The notes: generated from the sequence alone by a model not told the origin. Shown: positions 7,631 to 17,031, numbered from the stretch's first letter. The stretch is DNA of 43,582 nt from Clostridia bacterium (GCA_017433405.1 JAFRHH010000051.1:1-43582); one strand, 5' to 3'. Program-made: numbers and translations.

Positions 7631-8506
7631 ATGAAGCTTCGGGATCTTTTTCAGGACGGGCGGCTCCATCTGAGCTTCGAGGTTTTTCCGCCCAAAACAT
7701 CCACCAGCTATGAGGACGTCAAGAAGGCCACGGAGGAAATCGCGGCCCTCCGGCCCTCCTATATCTCCGTGACCTACGGCGCGGGGGGCGGCACCTCCGC
7801 CTATACGCTGAAAATCGCCGAAAACCTGATGAAGGCCTATCACGTGCCGACCCTGGCCCATCTGAGCTGCGTTTCCTCGAACCGGGAGAGCGTCCGGCGG
7901 CAGATTCAGGCCATGCTGGACGCCGGGATCGAAAACGTCCTGGCCCTCCGGGGGGATCTGACGCCGGAGCTGGCGGGCGCGGACCGGAGCCGGCTGGATT
8001 ACCGCTACGCCGTCGATCTGGTCCGGGAGCTGAAGGAGAGCGGGGCGGATTTCTGCGTCGGCGGCGCCTGCTACCCGGAGATTCACCCGGAAAGCCCCGA
8101 CTCCGTGGCGGATATCCGCCATCTGAAGGAAAAGGTGGAGGCCGGCTGCGAGTTTCTGGTGACCCAGATGTTCTTTGACAACAATCTGCTCTACCGCTAT
8201 CTGTACCGGATCCGGGAGGCGGGCATCCGGGTGGCCGTGATTCCGGGCATCATGCCCATCACCAGCGCCTCTCAGGTCGAACGGGCCATGAAGCTGAGCG
8301 GCAGCTTCATGCCGACCCGCTTCCGCTCCCTGGTGGATCATTTCGGCTCCCGCCCCGAGGCCATGAAGCAGGCGGGTATTCTGTACGCGGCGGATCAGAT
8401 TATCGATCTGTACGCCAACGGCGTCCGGAACGTTCACGTCTATACGATGAACAGGCCGGACGTCGCCGCGGCCATTCTGAACCACCTTTCCGAAATCCTT
8501 CGGTAA
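7631..8506 (+). CDS. metF: Methylenetetrahydrofolate reductase
   Basis: 291 residues, normal for bacterial MetF. FEVFPPKTS near residue 17 carries the catalytic Glu, followed by YISVTYGAGGG (FAD/folate site), HLSCV, ALRGD and the TQMFFDN motif near 178. It reduces 5,10-methylene-THF to 5-methyl-THF using FAD, providing the methyl donor for the methionine synthase encoded next. ATG 7631 follows AGAGGTGA. A candidate promoter is TTGATT-17-CACAAT just upstream, which is weak. No SAM riboswitch was recognised. The stop codon abuts the interspersed 5' element that separates it from metH. Confidence 0.95.
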   Translation: MKLRDLFQDGRLHLSFEVFPPKTSTSYEDVKKATEEIAALRPSYISVTYGAGGGTSAYTLKIAENLMKAYHVPTLAHLSCVSSNRESVRRQIQAMLDAGIENVLALRGDLTPELAGADRSRLDYRYAVDLVRELKESGADFCVGGACYPEIHPESPDSVADIRHLKEKVEAGCEFLVTQMFFDNNLLYRYLYRIREAGIRVAVIPGIMPITSASQVERAMKLSGSFMPTRFRSLVDHFGSRPEAMKQAGILYAADQIIDLYANGVRNVHVYTMNRPDVAAAILNHLSEILR

Positions 8507-8604
8507 GCAGGGAGACAGATTTTGTCCGCGAGCGCTCAGGCGAAAGCGGTTACAAAATCGGCATCCGCCGCAGCATGGCAGACGTGAACTGACGTTCGCA
8601 GAGG
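8507..8604 (+). repeat. Full copy of the interspersed 5' element, between metF and metH
   Basis: Fills the metF-metH gap. Hairpin 1 spans 8518-8559: GATTTTGT pairs with ACAAAATC, CCGC with GCGG, CGC with GCG around loop TCAG. A linker leads to hairpin 2, GTGAAC-TGAC-GTTCGC (8584-8599), where one pair is U-G, compatible with RNA but not with a perfect DNA palindrome. AGAGGAGG follows, and 13 bases separate the stem from the metH ATG. Aligned by eye to the parA copy it differs at about 12 of 101 columns. Confidence 0.9.
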
Positions 8605-8612
8605 AGGCGCCC

Positions 8613-11045
8613 ATGAACGTTCTCGACTACCTGAAAGAGCATTTCCTGATCCTCGACGGAGGAACCGGAACCGTCCTGCAGGCCGCTGGCCTGAAAAGCG
8701 GCGAGCGGCCGGAAACCTGGAACCTGTCCCGGCCGGAGCAGGTCGTCGCCCTGCACCGGGGCTATTACGAAGCCGGGTCCAACATCGTGGCGACCAATAC
8801 CTTCGGGGTCAATCTCTTCCACTATTCGGAGGAAGAGGCCGGGGCGCTGATCCGCGCCGCCGTGTCCCTCGCGAAGCGGGCCGCGGACGGCATCGCCCAT
8901 CCGACCTGGGTCGCTCTCGACGTCGGGCCCTCCGGAAAGCTCCTCAGGCCCCTGGGAGACCTGGATTTTGAGGAGGCGGTCCGCTGCTATGCCTTTCTCG
9001 CCCGGACCGGGCAGGCGGCCGGGGCGGATCTGATCCTGATCGAAACCATGAACGATTCCCAGGAGACCCGGGCCGCCCTGCTGGGGGCCCGGGAAGGCTG
9101 CGGCCTGCCGGTTTTCGTTTCCAACGCCTATTCGGAAAACGGTCATCTGCTGACCGGGGCCTCCCCGGAGGTCATGACCGCGATCCTTGAGGGGATGGGC
9201 GCCGACGTCATCGGCGCGAACTGCTCCTTCGGGCCGGCGGAGCTTGCTCCGGTCGTCCGGGAATACCTGCGCCACGCCTCCGTGCCCCTGCTCCTGAAGG
9301 CCAACGCCGGCCTGCCCCGGGTGGAAAACGGCGCCACGGTTTATGATATTACCCCGGAGGAATTCGCGGAGACGGAAGCCGGTCTGGCCGCGGAGGGCGT
9401 CCGGGTGCTCGGCGGCTGCTGCGGAACCACGCCGGCGCATATCCGGGCCCTGAGCCGCCGCCTCGCCGCCATGACCCCCGCCCCCCTTCCGGTCCACGCT
9501 GAAACCACCGTCACCTCCGGCTCCCAGGCCGTCTCCTTCGGCGGTGTGCCGCTGCTGATCGGGGAGCGGATCAACCCCACCGGAAAAAAACGCCTCCGCC
9601 AGGCGCTGACGGAGGGGGACTGGGGCTACGTTCTCGAGCAGGCCACGATGCAGGAGGAGAAGGGCATTCACCTGCTGGACGTCAACGTCGGCGTGCCCGG
9701 CCTCGACGAAGCCGCGGTGCTTCCCGGGCTGATCGGGGAGCTGCAGGCGGTAACCGCGCTGCCGCTGCAGATCGACACCGCCAGCCCCGAAGCCATGGAG
9801 GCCGCCCTGCGGATCTATAACGGAAAGGCCCTGATCAATTCCGTGAACGGCAAGCGGGAGAGCATGGACGCCATCTTCCCGCTGGTTAAAAAATACGGTG
9901 GCGTCGTCGTGGCGCTGACCCTGGACGAGGGCGGCATCCCGGACACGGTGGAGGGCCGGATGGTCATCGCCCGGCGGATCCTCGAAGAAGCCCGGCGCTA
10001 CGGTCTCGGTGAAAAGGATCTGGTTTTCGATACCCTGACCATGACCATCTCCGCCGCTCCCGAGGCCGCGGAGGTCACCCTCCGATCCCTGGAGCGGATC
10101 AGGACGGAGCTGGGCTGCCATACGAGCCTCGGCGTCAGCAACGTCTCCTTCGGCTTGCCGGACCGGGAGGGCATCAATTCCGCCTTCTTCGCCCTCGCCA
10201 TCGAGCGGGGGCTCTCCGCCGCCATCATGAACCCCTTCTCCGACGCGATGATGAAAACCTGGCGGGCCTGCAACGCCCTGCGCCGGCTGGATCCGAACTG
10301 CGGCGAATGGATCCGCCGCGCGGCGGCGGAAAAGCCCGCCGGTGCTGCCTCCGCCGCTTCCACGGCCCCCGCCGCTTCCCCGGCGGCCCCGGAGGCCGTT
10401 TCCACCCTCAGCCGGGCGGTCGTCAAGGGCTTCCGCCGCCGGGCGGCCGAGCTGACCCAGGAAGGGCTCCGGGAGCGGGAGGGCATGGCCCTCATTCAGG
10501 AGGAGATCATCCCCGCCCTGAACGAGGTCGGCCGGGCCTTTGAAAAGCAAACCCTCTTCCTGCCCCAGCTGCTGATGAGCGCCGAAGCCGCCGCCGCCGC
10601 CTTCGAGGTGATCCGTGCCGCCTCCGGGAAGGCCGGTTCCGTCCGGCCCCGGGGAAAGATCGTTCTGGCGACGGTCCACGGCGACGTTCACGATATCGGA
10701 AAGAACATCGTCCGGCTGCTGCTGGAAAACTACGGCTTCGAGGTCGTCGACCTGGGCAGGGACGTGCCGGCGGAGACGGTGCTGGAAGCCGTTCTCCGGG
10801 AAAAGGCGCCCCTGGTCGGCCTCAGCGCCCTGATGACCACCACCGTCCCCGCCATGGAGGAGACCATCCGGCTGATCCACGAGCGGGCCCCGGGGGTTCG
10901 TGTGCTGGTGGGCGGCGCCGTGCTGACCCCCGAATACGCCCGGCAGATCGGCGCCGACGGCTACGGCGCAGACGCCATGGACGCCGTCCGCTACGCCCTG
11001 AGCTGTCAGGGGGAATATCCCCCGGAATCCTTTATCCGAGGATAA
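8613..11045 (+). CDS. metH: Cobalamin-dependent methionine synthase, lacking the reactivation domain
   Basis: 810 residues. An N-terminal homocysteine-binding barrel (about 1-290) keeps zinc cysteines in NCSFGP (near 203) and GGCCGTT (near 267-268). A pterin-binding barrel (about 310-570) starts at [13 protein letters not shown]. After an Ala/Pro-rich linker (codons near 570-595) come the four-helix cap and the B12 domain with [10 protein letters not shown] (near 688-697), whose His is the lower cobalt ligand. The SAM-dependent reactivation domain of E. coli MetH is absent, as in many Clostridia, so a separate reactivator is expected. ATG 8613 follows AGAGGAGG supplied by the 5' element. Its 3' end overlaps the convergent cellobiose phosphorylase gene by 14 bases. 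Confidence 0.94.
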   Translation: MNVLDYLKEHFLILDGGTGTVLQAAGLKSGERPETWNLSRPEQVVALHRGYYEAGSNIVATNTFGVNLFHYSEEEAGALIRAAVSLAKRAADGIAHPTWVALDVGPSGKLLRPLGDLDFEEAVRCYAFLARTGQAAGADLILIETMNDSQETRAALLGAREGCGLPVFVSNAYSENGHLLTGASPEVMTAILEGMGADVIGANCSFGPAELAPVVREYLRHASVPLLLKANAGLPRVENGATVYDITPEEFAETEAGLAAEGVRVLGGCCGTTPAHIRALSRRLAAMTPAPLPVHAETTVTSGSQAVSFGGVPLLIGERINPTGKKRLRQALTEGDWGYVLEQATMQEEKGIHLLDVNVGVPGLDEAAVLPGLIGELQAVTALPLQIDTASPEAMEAALRIYNGKALINSVNGKRESMDAIFPLVKKYGGVVVALTLDEGGIPDTVEGRMVIARRILEEARRYGLGEKDLVFDTLTMTISAAPEAAEVTLRSLERIRTELGCHTSLGVSNVSFGLPDREGINSAFFALAIERGLSAAIMNPFSDAMMKTWRACNALRRLDPNCGEWIRRAAAEKPAGAASAASTAPAASPAAPEAVSTLSRAVVKGFRRRAAELTQEGLREREGMALIQEEIIPALNEVGRAFEKQTLFLPQLLMSAEAAAAAFEVIRAASGKAGSVRPRGKIVLATVHGDVHDIGKNIVRLLLENYGFEVVDLGRDVPAETVLEAVLREKAPLVGLSALMTTTVPAMEETIRLIHERAPGVRVLVGGAVLTPEYARQIGADGYGADAMDAVRYALSCQGEYPPESFIRG

Positions 11046-13476
11046 CCTCCACCCTGTGGGTCTTCCCGTCGCCAAAGGCCGGAATCACGTTTCCTTCGAT
11101 TTCCTTCCCGTCCGCCACGACCTTCCGGACGCCCCGGCAGACATGGTTCGGATTTTTGATCTCGATTTCATACATGGCGCCCCGGAACCGGCGGCTCACA
11201 CAGTAGCCGTCCCAGGTATGGGGGATGCAGGGATCGATCTTCAGGCCGTCCCAGTCCGGCTTGATGCCCAGGATATAATTGCTGATGACATAGAAGTTCC
11301 ACGCCGCCGTGCCCGTCAGCCAGCTGTTCTTCGCCTGGCCGAAGTTCTTCGCGTCCTTTCCGGCGATCATCTGGCTGTAAACATAGGGCTCCATCTTGTG
11401 CAGGTCGGAGATCTCCTCCCGCCAGGCCGGCGCGATCCGGCTGTAAAGGTCGAAGGCCCGGTCGCCGTGGCCCAGAACGGTTTCCGCCGCGATGATCCAG
11501 GGGTTGTTGTGGCAGAAGATCCCGGCGTTTTCCTTATAGCCGCCCGGATAGCTGCTGACCTCGCCCAGCTCCAGGTGATACTCCTTATAGGCCGGCTGCA
11601 GCAGCACGATGCCGTGCTCGGTTTCCAGATACTGATGGACGCTCTCGAGGGCCTTTTCCGCCATGCCGTTCTCCAGGCCCACGCCGGCCATGACGCAGTA
11701 GCCCTGGGATTCGATAAAGATCTTGCCGTCCTCGCACTCGTGGCTGCCGACCTTGTGGCCCATCGCGTCATAGGCGCGGATGAACCATTCGCCGTCCCAG
11801 CCGTCCTTCTCGATGGCGGCGGTCATGGCGTCGATCTCCTTCTGATAGGCGTCCGCCTTTTCGAAGCGGCCCAGCCTTCTCTCGAGGGCCACCAGCTCCG
11901 GCCCGATGGAAACGAACATCCCGGCGATCAGGACGCTTTCCGCCACCCGGTCGTCCGGCGCGTTGGGGTTGGAGAAGGTCTGGAAGCTTTCATCCGGCGT
12001 ATCGCTGTAGCAGTTCAGGTTCAGGCAGTCGTTCCAGTCCGCCCGGCCGATCAGCGGCAGGCCGTGGGGCCCCCGGTTGTTGACCACGTGCATGAAGCTG
12101 ACTTCCAGGTGCTCCAGCAGCGTCCCGCAGTCCTCCGGATTGCAGTCATAGGGCGTCGCGGCCTCCAGGATGCCGAAATCCCCGGTCTCCTTGATATAGG
12201 CCGCAGTTCCGGCGATCAGCCAGAGGGGATCGTCGTTAAAGCCGCCGCCGATGTCGTTGTTGCCCTTCTTGGTCAGGGGCTGATACTGATGATAGCAGCC
12301 CCCGTCCCGGAACTGGGTCGCGGCGATATCCAGAATCCGCTCCCGGGCCCGCTCCGGAATCTGGTGCACGAAGCCCAGCAGGTCCTGGCTGGAATCCCGG
12401 AAGCCCATGCCCCGGCCGATGCCACTTTCGAACATGGAGGTGCTCCGGCTCATGTTGAAGGTGACCATGCACTGATAGGGGTTCCAGATATTGACCATCC
12501 GGTTCAGCTTTTCCTCGCCGGAGGTCAGGGTATAGGCGCTGAGCAGCCGGTCCCAGTGCGCCTTCAGCAGGGCGAAGGCCTCGGCGATCTGCTCGTCCGT
12601 CGACAGCTTCGCCAGCATCGCCTTTGCCGGCTTCTTGTTAATAACCCCGGGCTTTTCCCATTTTTCCCCGTTGGGCAGCTCCACATAGCCCAGGACGAAA
12701 TTGAACTTCTTCTCCTCGCCCGCCTCCAGGTGAACCTTAATCTGATGCGCCGCCATGGGCTGCCAGCCGGAGGCGATGGAGTTCCCCATCTTCCCGCTCA
12801 TGACCGCCTGGGGATTCTCGAAGCCGTTATACATGCCGAGGAAGGTTTCCATATCGGTATCGAACCCGTCCACCGGCGTGTTCACCGCGTAGAAGGCGTA
12901 ATGATTCCGGCGCTCCCGGTACTCCGTCTTATGGTAGATTACGCCGTCCTCCACCTCGACCTCGCCGGTGGAGAAGTTCCGTTGGAAGTTCAGCATATCG
13001 TCCTGGGCGTTCCAGAGGCAGAACTCGACGAAGCTGGTCAGGATCACGTCCCGGGCCTTTCCGCTTTCGTTCTTCAGGGTGATCTGATGCACCTCCGCGT
13101 CGTACCCCATGGGAACGAAGCTCAGCTGGGAGGCCGTCAGGCCGTTCTTTTTGCCGGTAATGACGGTATAGCCCATGCCGTGGCGACAGGAATACCCGTC
13201 CAGCTCCGTCTTCACGGGCTTCCAGCCAGGATTCCAGACCGTTCCGTTGTCATTGATGTAAAAATAACGGCCGCCGTTGTCCACCGGCATGTTGTTGTAG
13301 CGATACCGGGTGATGCGGCGCAGGCGGGCATCCCGATAGAAGCAGTAGCCTCCGGCCGTGTTGCTGATGATTCCAAAGAACTTTTCGCAACCCAGATAGT
13401 TGATCCACGGATAAGGCGTACGGGGAGTTTCGATGACGTACTCCCGGGCTTTATCGTCAAAATGCCCGAACTTCAT
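11032..13476 (-). CDS. cbp: Cellobiose phosphorylase, glycoside hydrolase family 94
   Basis: 814 residues without signal peptide, so cytoplasmic. The N-terminus ([33 protein letters not shown]) closely matches Clostridium thermocellum cellobiose phosphorylase as I recall it. The catalytic Asp is Asp483 in [10 protein letters not shown]; Asp480 precedes it. It splits cellobiose with phosphate to glucose 1-phosphate and glucose, saving ATP. Glucose 1-phosphate could feed glycogen synthesis, and a glycogen synthase is encoded at 41453. ATG 13476 follows AGGAGGG. No transporter or cellulase gene is adjacent; it looks monocistronic from the promoter at 13516-13544. Other GH94 specificities are less likely given this N-terminus. 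Confidence 0.93.
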   Translation of the reverse strand: MKFGHFDDKAREYVIETPRTPYPWINYLGCEKFFGIISNTAGGYCFYRDARLRRITRYRYNNMPVDNGGRYFYINDNGTVWNPGWKPVKTELDGYSCRHGMGYTVITGKKNGLTASQLSFVPMGYDAEVHQITLKNESGKARDVILTSFVEFCLWNAQDDMLNFQRNFSTGEVEVEDGVIYHKTEYRERRNHYAFYAVNTPVDGFDTDMETFLGMYNGFENPQAVMSGKMGNSIASGWQPMAAHQIKVHLEAGEEKKFNFVLGYVELPNGEKWEKPGVINKKPAKAMLAKLSTDEQIAEAFALLKAHWDRLLSAYTLTSGEEKLNRMVNIWNPYQCMVTFNMSRSTSMFESGIGRGMGFRDSSQDLLGFVHQIPERARERILDIAATQFRDGGCYHQYQPLTKKGNNDIGGGFNDDPLWLIAGTAAYIKETGDFGILEAATPYDCNPEDCGTLLEHLEVSFMHVVNNRGPHGLPLIGRADWNDCLNLNCYSDTPDESFQTFSNPNAPDDRVAESVLIAGMFVSIGPELVALERRLGRFEKADAYQKEIDAMTAAIEKDGWDGEWFIRAYDAMGHKVGSHECEDGKIFIESQGYCVMAGVGLENGMAEKALESVHQYLETEHGIVLLQPAYKEYHLELGEVSSYPGGYKENAGIFCHNNPWIIAAETVLGHGDRAFDLYSRIAPAWREEISDLHKMEPYVYSQMIAGKDAKNFGQAKNSWLTGTAAWNFYVISNYILGIKPDWDGLKIDPCIPHTWDGYCVSRRFRGAMYEIEIKNPNHVCRGVRKVVADGKEIEGNVIPAFGDGKTHRVEVILG

Positions 13477-13515
13477 AGAGTGTTCCCTCCTGATTCATAT
13501 ATTGTGGTTTTGCTC

Positions 13516-13544
13516 AGTATATCACACTTGCCGCCCCTGCGCAA
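13516..13544 (-). promoter_or_regulatory. Promoter of cellobiose phosphorylase (extended -10)
   Basis: Minus strand: weak TTGCGC (13539-13544), 17-base spacer, TATACT (13516-13521) with an upstream TG one base before it, an extended -10 arrangement that compensates for the poor -35. It lies about 40 bases before the start codon. No carbon-catabolite (cre) site was recognised. Confidence 0.6.
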
Positions 13545-13654
13545 ACCTTTCCTTTATCCCCGCGGGGGGGCTTCCCGGCCCCGCGCGGACCTTCCCTTTG
13601 TCATCGCGAGGTCTGCCAGCGGTTTCTTACCTGCCCTGCGCGGACTTTTCCCTG
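13536..13654. repeat. Three dispersed copies of a 20-base GC-rich motif
   Basis: Related 20-mers start at 13536 (CCTGCGCAAACCTTTCCTTT), 13580 and 13635, in the same orientation, with 15-16 of 20 identical bases between pairs. The first touches the -35 region of the phosphorylase promoter, the second is intergenic and the third lies in the last codons of the ABC-F gene. Meaning unknown; possibly decayed duplication. Confidence 0.4.
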
Positions 13655-15234
13655 GTCTTCTCCAGGTATTCCTCATAGCTGCACAGATAGTCCGTAATCG
13701 TCCCGTCATCGTGAATCTCGATAATCCGGTCCGCCACGGTGGAGATGAACTGGTGGTCCTGGCTGGTAAAGATCACGTTGCCGGGGAAGCTGATCAGGGC
13801 GTTGTTGACCGCCTGGATGGATTCCAGATCCAGATGGTTCGTCGGCTGATCCAGCATGAGGAAATTCGCCCCGGAGAGCATCATCCGGCTCAGCATGCAG
13901 CGAACCTTCTCGCCGCCGGAGAGGACGCTGACGGGCTTGTAGACGTCGTCACCGGAGAACAGCATCCGCCCCAGGAAGCCCCGCATATAGGTTTCCAGCT
14001 GCTCCGGCGAATACTGGGCGAACCACTGCATCATGTTCAGACTGCAGCCGTCGAAGAAGGCGCTGTTGTCCTTGGGGAAATAGTTGGTCGTAATGGTCAC
14101 GCCCCACTTCACCGTTCCGCTGTCGGGCTGAATCTCCTCCGCCAGGATCCGGAACAGCGCCGTCTGAGCCTGCTCGTTTCCGACCAGGGCGATCTTCTGC
14201 CCCTTGGTGACCAGGAAGCTGACGTCCTTCAGCAGCCGGACCCCGTCCTGGGTATAATTGAGATCCGTCACCTGCAGGATGTCCTTCCCCGCCTCCCGGT
14301 CCGGGGTAAAGTTGACCCAGGGATACCGCCGGCTGGAGGCCGGCATCTCCTCCACCTTCAGCTGGTCCAGCAGCTTCCGGCGGCTGGTGGCCTGCCGCGC
14401 CTTGCTCTTGTTGCTGGAGAAGCGCTGGATAAAGGCCTGCAGCTCCCGGATCTTGTCCTCCCGCCGCTTCTTCTGGTCGTTCATCAGGGACTGCATCATC
14501 TTGCTGGACTCGTACCAGAAGTCGTAGTTGCCGACATACATCTTCACCTGGTTGTAGTCGATATCCACGATGTGGGTACAGATATTGTTCAGGAACCAGC
14601 GGTCATGGCTGACCACGATCAGGGTTCCCGGGAAGTCCATCAGGAAGTTTTCCAGCCAGTCCACGGACCGGTTGTCCAGGTTGTTGGTCGGCTCGTCCAG
14701 CAGCAGAATATCCGGGTTCCCGAAAAGGGCCTGGGCCAGCAGGACCTTGAACTTGTCCCCGGCCTGGAGCTCCTTCATCAGCTGGGTATGCGCCTCGGTG
14801 GGAATCCCCAGCCCCGTCAGGAGCGTCGCCGCGTCGCTTTCCGCGTTCCACCCGTCCAGTTCCGCGAACTCGCCCTCCAGCTCCGCGGCCTTCTCGCCGT
14901 CGGCCTCGCTGAAGTCCGGCTTGGCGTAGAGCGCATCCTTCTCCTTCATGATATCATAAAGCCGCTGGTTCCCCATGATGACCGTGTCCATCACGGGATA
15001 TTCGTCGTACATGAACTGATCCTGCTTCAGGGTGCTCATCCGCTCGTTCGGCGGAATGGTCACCGTGCCGGTGGTGGGCTCCAGCTCGCCGCTGAGGATC
15101 TTCAGAAAGGTGGATTTTCCCGCGCCGTTGGCGCCGATAATGCCGTAACAGTTGCCCGGCAGAAATTTCAAATCCACCCCGGAAAAGAGCTTCTGTCCGC
15201 CGAAGGTCAGGGATACGTTGCTGACTGTAATCAT
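13627..15234 (-). CDS. ABC-F ATPase (YbiT/YkpA-like) with degenerate second ATP site
   Basis: 535 residues, two ATPase domains, no membrane segment. Domain 1 has intact Walker A GANGAGKS (34-41), Walker B LLLDEPTN (177-184) and switch VSHDR. An Arg/Lys-rich linker (about 241-300) is the P-site tRNA-interaction motif. Domain 2 keeps signature LSGGE (438-442), but Walker A reads GNEQAQTAL (352-360) without the Lys-Ser/Thr, the catalytic Glu is Gln463 in LDQPTN, and the switch reads SQDHQ (491-495). ABC-F proteins act on the ribosome; antibiotic resistance is not implied. ATG 15234 overlaps the pepV stop (ATGA), and its ribosome site lies in an element copy. Confidence 0.9.
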   Translation of the reverse strand: MITVSNVSLTFGGQKLFSGVDLKFLPGNCYGIIGANGAGKSTFLKILSGELEPTTGTVTIPPNERMSTLKQDQFMYDEYPVMDTVIMGNQRLYDIMKEKDALYAKPDFSEADGEKAAELEGEFAELDGWNAESDAATLLTGLGIPTEAHTQLMKELQAGDKFKVLLAQALFGNPDILLLDEPTNNLDNRSVDWLENFLMDFPGTLIVVSHDRWFLNNICTHIVDIDYNQVKMYVGNYDFWYESSKMMQSLMNDQKKRREDKIRELQAFIQRFSSNKSKARQATSRRKLLDQLKVEEMPASSRRYPWVNFTPDREAGKDILQVTDLNYTQDGVRLLKDVSFLVTKGQKIALVGNEQAQTALFRILAEEIQPDSGTVKWGVTITTNYFPKDNSAFFDGCSLNMMQWFAQYSPEQLETYMRGFLGRMLFSGDDVYKPVSVLSGGEKVRCMLSRMMLSGANFLMLDQPTNHLDLESIQAVNNALISFPGNVIFTSQDHQFISTVADRIIEIHDDGTITDYLCSYEEYLEKTREKSAQGR

Positions 15235-16643
15235 CTGTTTTCCTCCTCTGTGAACGTTAGTTCACGTCCGCCGTCCTCCTGTCCGCAGAGCCGGATCAGC
15301 GCCTCGGCGTAGATTTTCGCCGCCAGGATCAGCCGGTCCAGATCCTGGAACTCGTTGGGCTGATGGGCCAGCTCCTCCTCGTCCGGGAACATGGCGCCAA
15401 AGGCAACGCCCTGCTTCATGATCTTCGCGTAGGTTCCCCCGCCGGTCGCCATGGGCTCGCCCGCCAGCCCGGTCGCCTCCCGGTAAGCCCCCAGCAGGTC
15501 GGAAACCAGCTCCCCCTCCGCCGGAACGTGGTGGCCCGGCTTTTCCGCCGCCGTCGCCGCCTCCCATCCGGAAAGCCGCGCCCGGGCAGCCGCCTGGATC
15601 GCCTTCAGATCCGCCGTCACCGGGCAGCGGAAGTCCAGGGTAGCGAACCAGGAGCCGTCCTCCTCCAGTCGCAGGATCCCCAGGTTGCAGGTCAGCGGCC
15701 CGGAAACCCCGTCCCGGCAGGCGCAGCCCAGGCTGGCCCCGTCGCTCTCCGTCCCGACGGCCTCCGCCAGCTGCTTAAGGCCCCCCGTGGCCCCCAGGGC
15801 CCGGAACATCACCAGCATCATCCCGATCGCGTTCCGCTTTCCCTCGGGATAGGCGCTGTGGCCGCCGATTCCCCGGGCGGTAATCTCGACGCCCTCTTCC
15901 GTGACCCGGGCCTCGTAGGGCAGCTGCCACTCCCGCGAAAGGCGCCGGACCTTTTCCGCCGTCTCCGGCCCGCCGGCCACAACCGCCCGGCATTCCGCGG
16001 GAATCACGTTAACCCGGGTTCCCCCGTTCATCCGGATCACCCGCAGGCCCTCCGGCTCCGCCTTTCCCCGGAGCTCCAACACCACCATGGCCTTTTCCGT
16101 ATTGATCAGGGGAAAGGCCGCGTCGGGGCTGAAGCCCATCTCCGGCATGTCCGTATGGGCCATGTAGTATGCCATATCCTCCCATTCGGATTCCTCGTCG
16201 CAGCCGAGGATCAGCCGGATCCCCCGCCGAAGGGGAATCCCCGCCTCGCGGATAGCGTTCATTGCAAAGATCGCGGCCACGACGGGCCCCTTGTCGTCGT
16301 TGGTTCCCCGGCCGTACAGCCGGCTGCCCCGGAGAACCGGCTCAAAAGGCGGCGTCTCCCATCCGTCCCCCGCCGGCACCACGTCCAGATGGCCCAGCAC
16401 GGCGATCTGCTCCCCCTCCGGGCCCATGGCCGCGTCGCAGGCATAGCCGTCGAAATCCCGCACCGGATACCCCATTCCCCGAAGATCCGCTATCGCCCGG
16501 TCCAGCATCCGCCGGTTTTCCCGTCCGAAGGGCGCCCCCGGCTCCGGATCGCTCCGGAGGGAGGGAATCCGCACCCAGCTTTTCAACAGCTCCGTCATTT
16601 CTTCCCGATGGTCGTCCAGCCACCGGTTCACCCGCTCGTTCAT
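15231..16643 (-). CDS. pepV: Dipeptidase PepV, M20 zinc metallopeptidase
   Basis: 470 residues from ATG 16643, chosen over an upstream in-frame start because AAGGAG lies 6 bases ahead and the family begins near MNERVNRWLDDH. Catalytic landmarks are LGHLDVVPAGDGW (zinc His and Asp), GRGTNDDKGP (bridging Asp), GCDEESEWED (general base Glu) and GIGGHSAYPEGK of the lid domain. It cleaves dipeptides in the cytoplasm. The last ~13 residues (GRELTFTEEENR) are encoded by the partial 5' element, so the C-terminus seems to have been extended when the element landed; the stop overlaps the ABC-F start. Transcribed with the 97-aa gene upstream. Confidence 0.93.
   Translation of the reverse strand: MNERVNRWLDDHREEMTELLKSWVRIPSLRSDPEPGAPFGRENRRMLDRAIADLRGMGYPVRDFDGYACDAAMGPEGEQIAVLGHLDVVPAGDGWETPPFEPVLRGSRLYGRGTNDDKGPVVAAIFAMNAIREAGIPLRRGIRLILGCDEESEWEDMAYYMAHTDMPEMGFSPDAAFPLINTEKAMVVLELRGKAEPEGLRVIRMNGGTRVNVIPAECRAVVAGGPETAEKVRRLSREWQLPYEARVTEEGVEITARGIGGHSAYPEGKRNAIGMMLVMFRALGATGGLKQLAEAVGTESDGASLGCACRDGVSGPLTCNLGILRLEEDGSWFATLDFRCPVTADLKAIQAAARARLSGWEAATAAEKPGHHVPAEGELVSDLLGAYREATGLAGEPMATGGGTYAKIMKQGVAFGAMFPDEEELAHQPNEFQDLDRLILAAKIYAEALIRLCGQEDGGRELTFTEEENR
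15243..15290 (-). repeat. Partial copy of the interspersed 5' element inside the 3' end of pepV
   Basis: Minus-strand sense: a linker-like GCGGACAG...GGCGGAC, then GTGAAC-TAAC-GTTCAC (15250-15265, perfect 6-bp stem), then AGAGGAGG and 15 bases from stem to the ABC-F ATG. Hairpin 1 is missing. Unlike the other copies it is read through as the closing codons of pepV. Confidence 0.8.
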
Positions 16644-16657
16644 GGCTCGCTCCTTTT

Positions 16658-16951
16658 TTAAAACGCGTTTCTCGGATCCCGGCTCTTTTTCTTCGGCGCG
16701 TCCGGGTCGATGTATTCGATTTCCAGCCGTTCGAAGGGAACCGCCTCGAAGAAGGCCTCCGGCAGGAATCGGGTCATCCCGAACTCCTGCCATTCCCGTT
16801 CGTTCTTTTCCAGCCAGAGGGGCTCCGGCAGATCCAGCCCATGGCAGGCCTCGCGCAGGGCCTCATGGGGATCGTCCCGCCGGCAGGGCACCGTCGCCTG
16901 CCGATCCGTCCGGTGATTCCGAATGGTTTTCACCCAAAGCGCTTCCGCCAT
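16658..16951 (-). CDS. Conserved hypothetical protein, 97 aa
   Basis: 97 residues, soluble, with a basic start (VKTIRNHRTDRQ), central CHGLDLPEPLWLEKNEREWQ and a charged C-terminus ending near KKKSRDPRN. It resembles short uncharacterised proteins found in Clostridia, but I know no function. It has no signal peptide or membrane segment. ATG 16951 follows GGAAGGA. It is the first gene of the operon 97-aa protein, pepV, ABC-F, and its stop lies 14 bases before the pepV start. Confidence 0.75.
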   Translation of the reverse strand: MAEALWVKTIRNHRTDRQATVPCRRDDPHEALREACHGLDLPEPLWLEKNEREWQEFGMTRFLPEAFFEAVPFERLEIEYIDPDAPKKKSRDPRNAF

Positions 16952-16989
16952 CCCGCTGTCCTTCCTTTCCGCCAGTCGCCTGCTTTTGT

Positions 16990-17018
16990 ATTATGGCACG
17001 GATCCCGCCGGCTGACAA
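16990..17018 (-). promoter_or_regulatory. Promoter of the 97-aa/pepV/ABC-F operon
   Basis: Minus strand: TTGTCA (17013-17018), 17-base spacer, CATAAT (16990-16995); each box is one base from consensus. It lies about 38 bases before the 97-aa gene and just after the uvrC stop. Confidence 0.8.
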
Positions 17019-17031
17019 GGCTGTTTTCCCG

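Noticed and set aside
8550-11075. Long minus-strand frame opposite metH
   Set aside because: Antisense shadow of a clear methionine synthase; Gly/Asp/Arg-rich translation with no recognisable family.
11056-15312. Very long plus-strand open frame opposite cellobiose phosphorylase and ABC-F
   Set aside because: It is the antisense shadow of two well-conserved minus-strand genes; high GC keeps the frame open and the translation is His/Pro/Leu-rich without domains.
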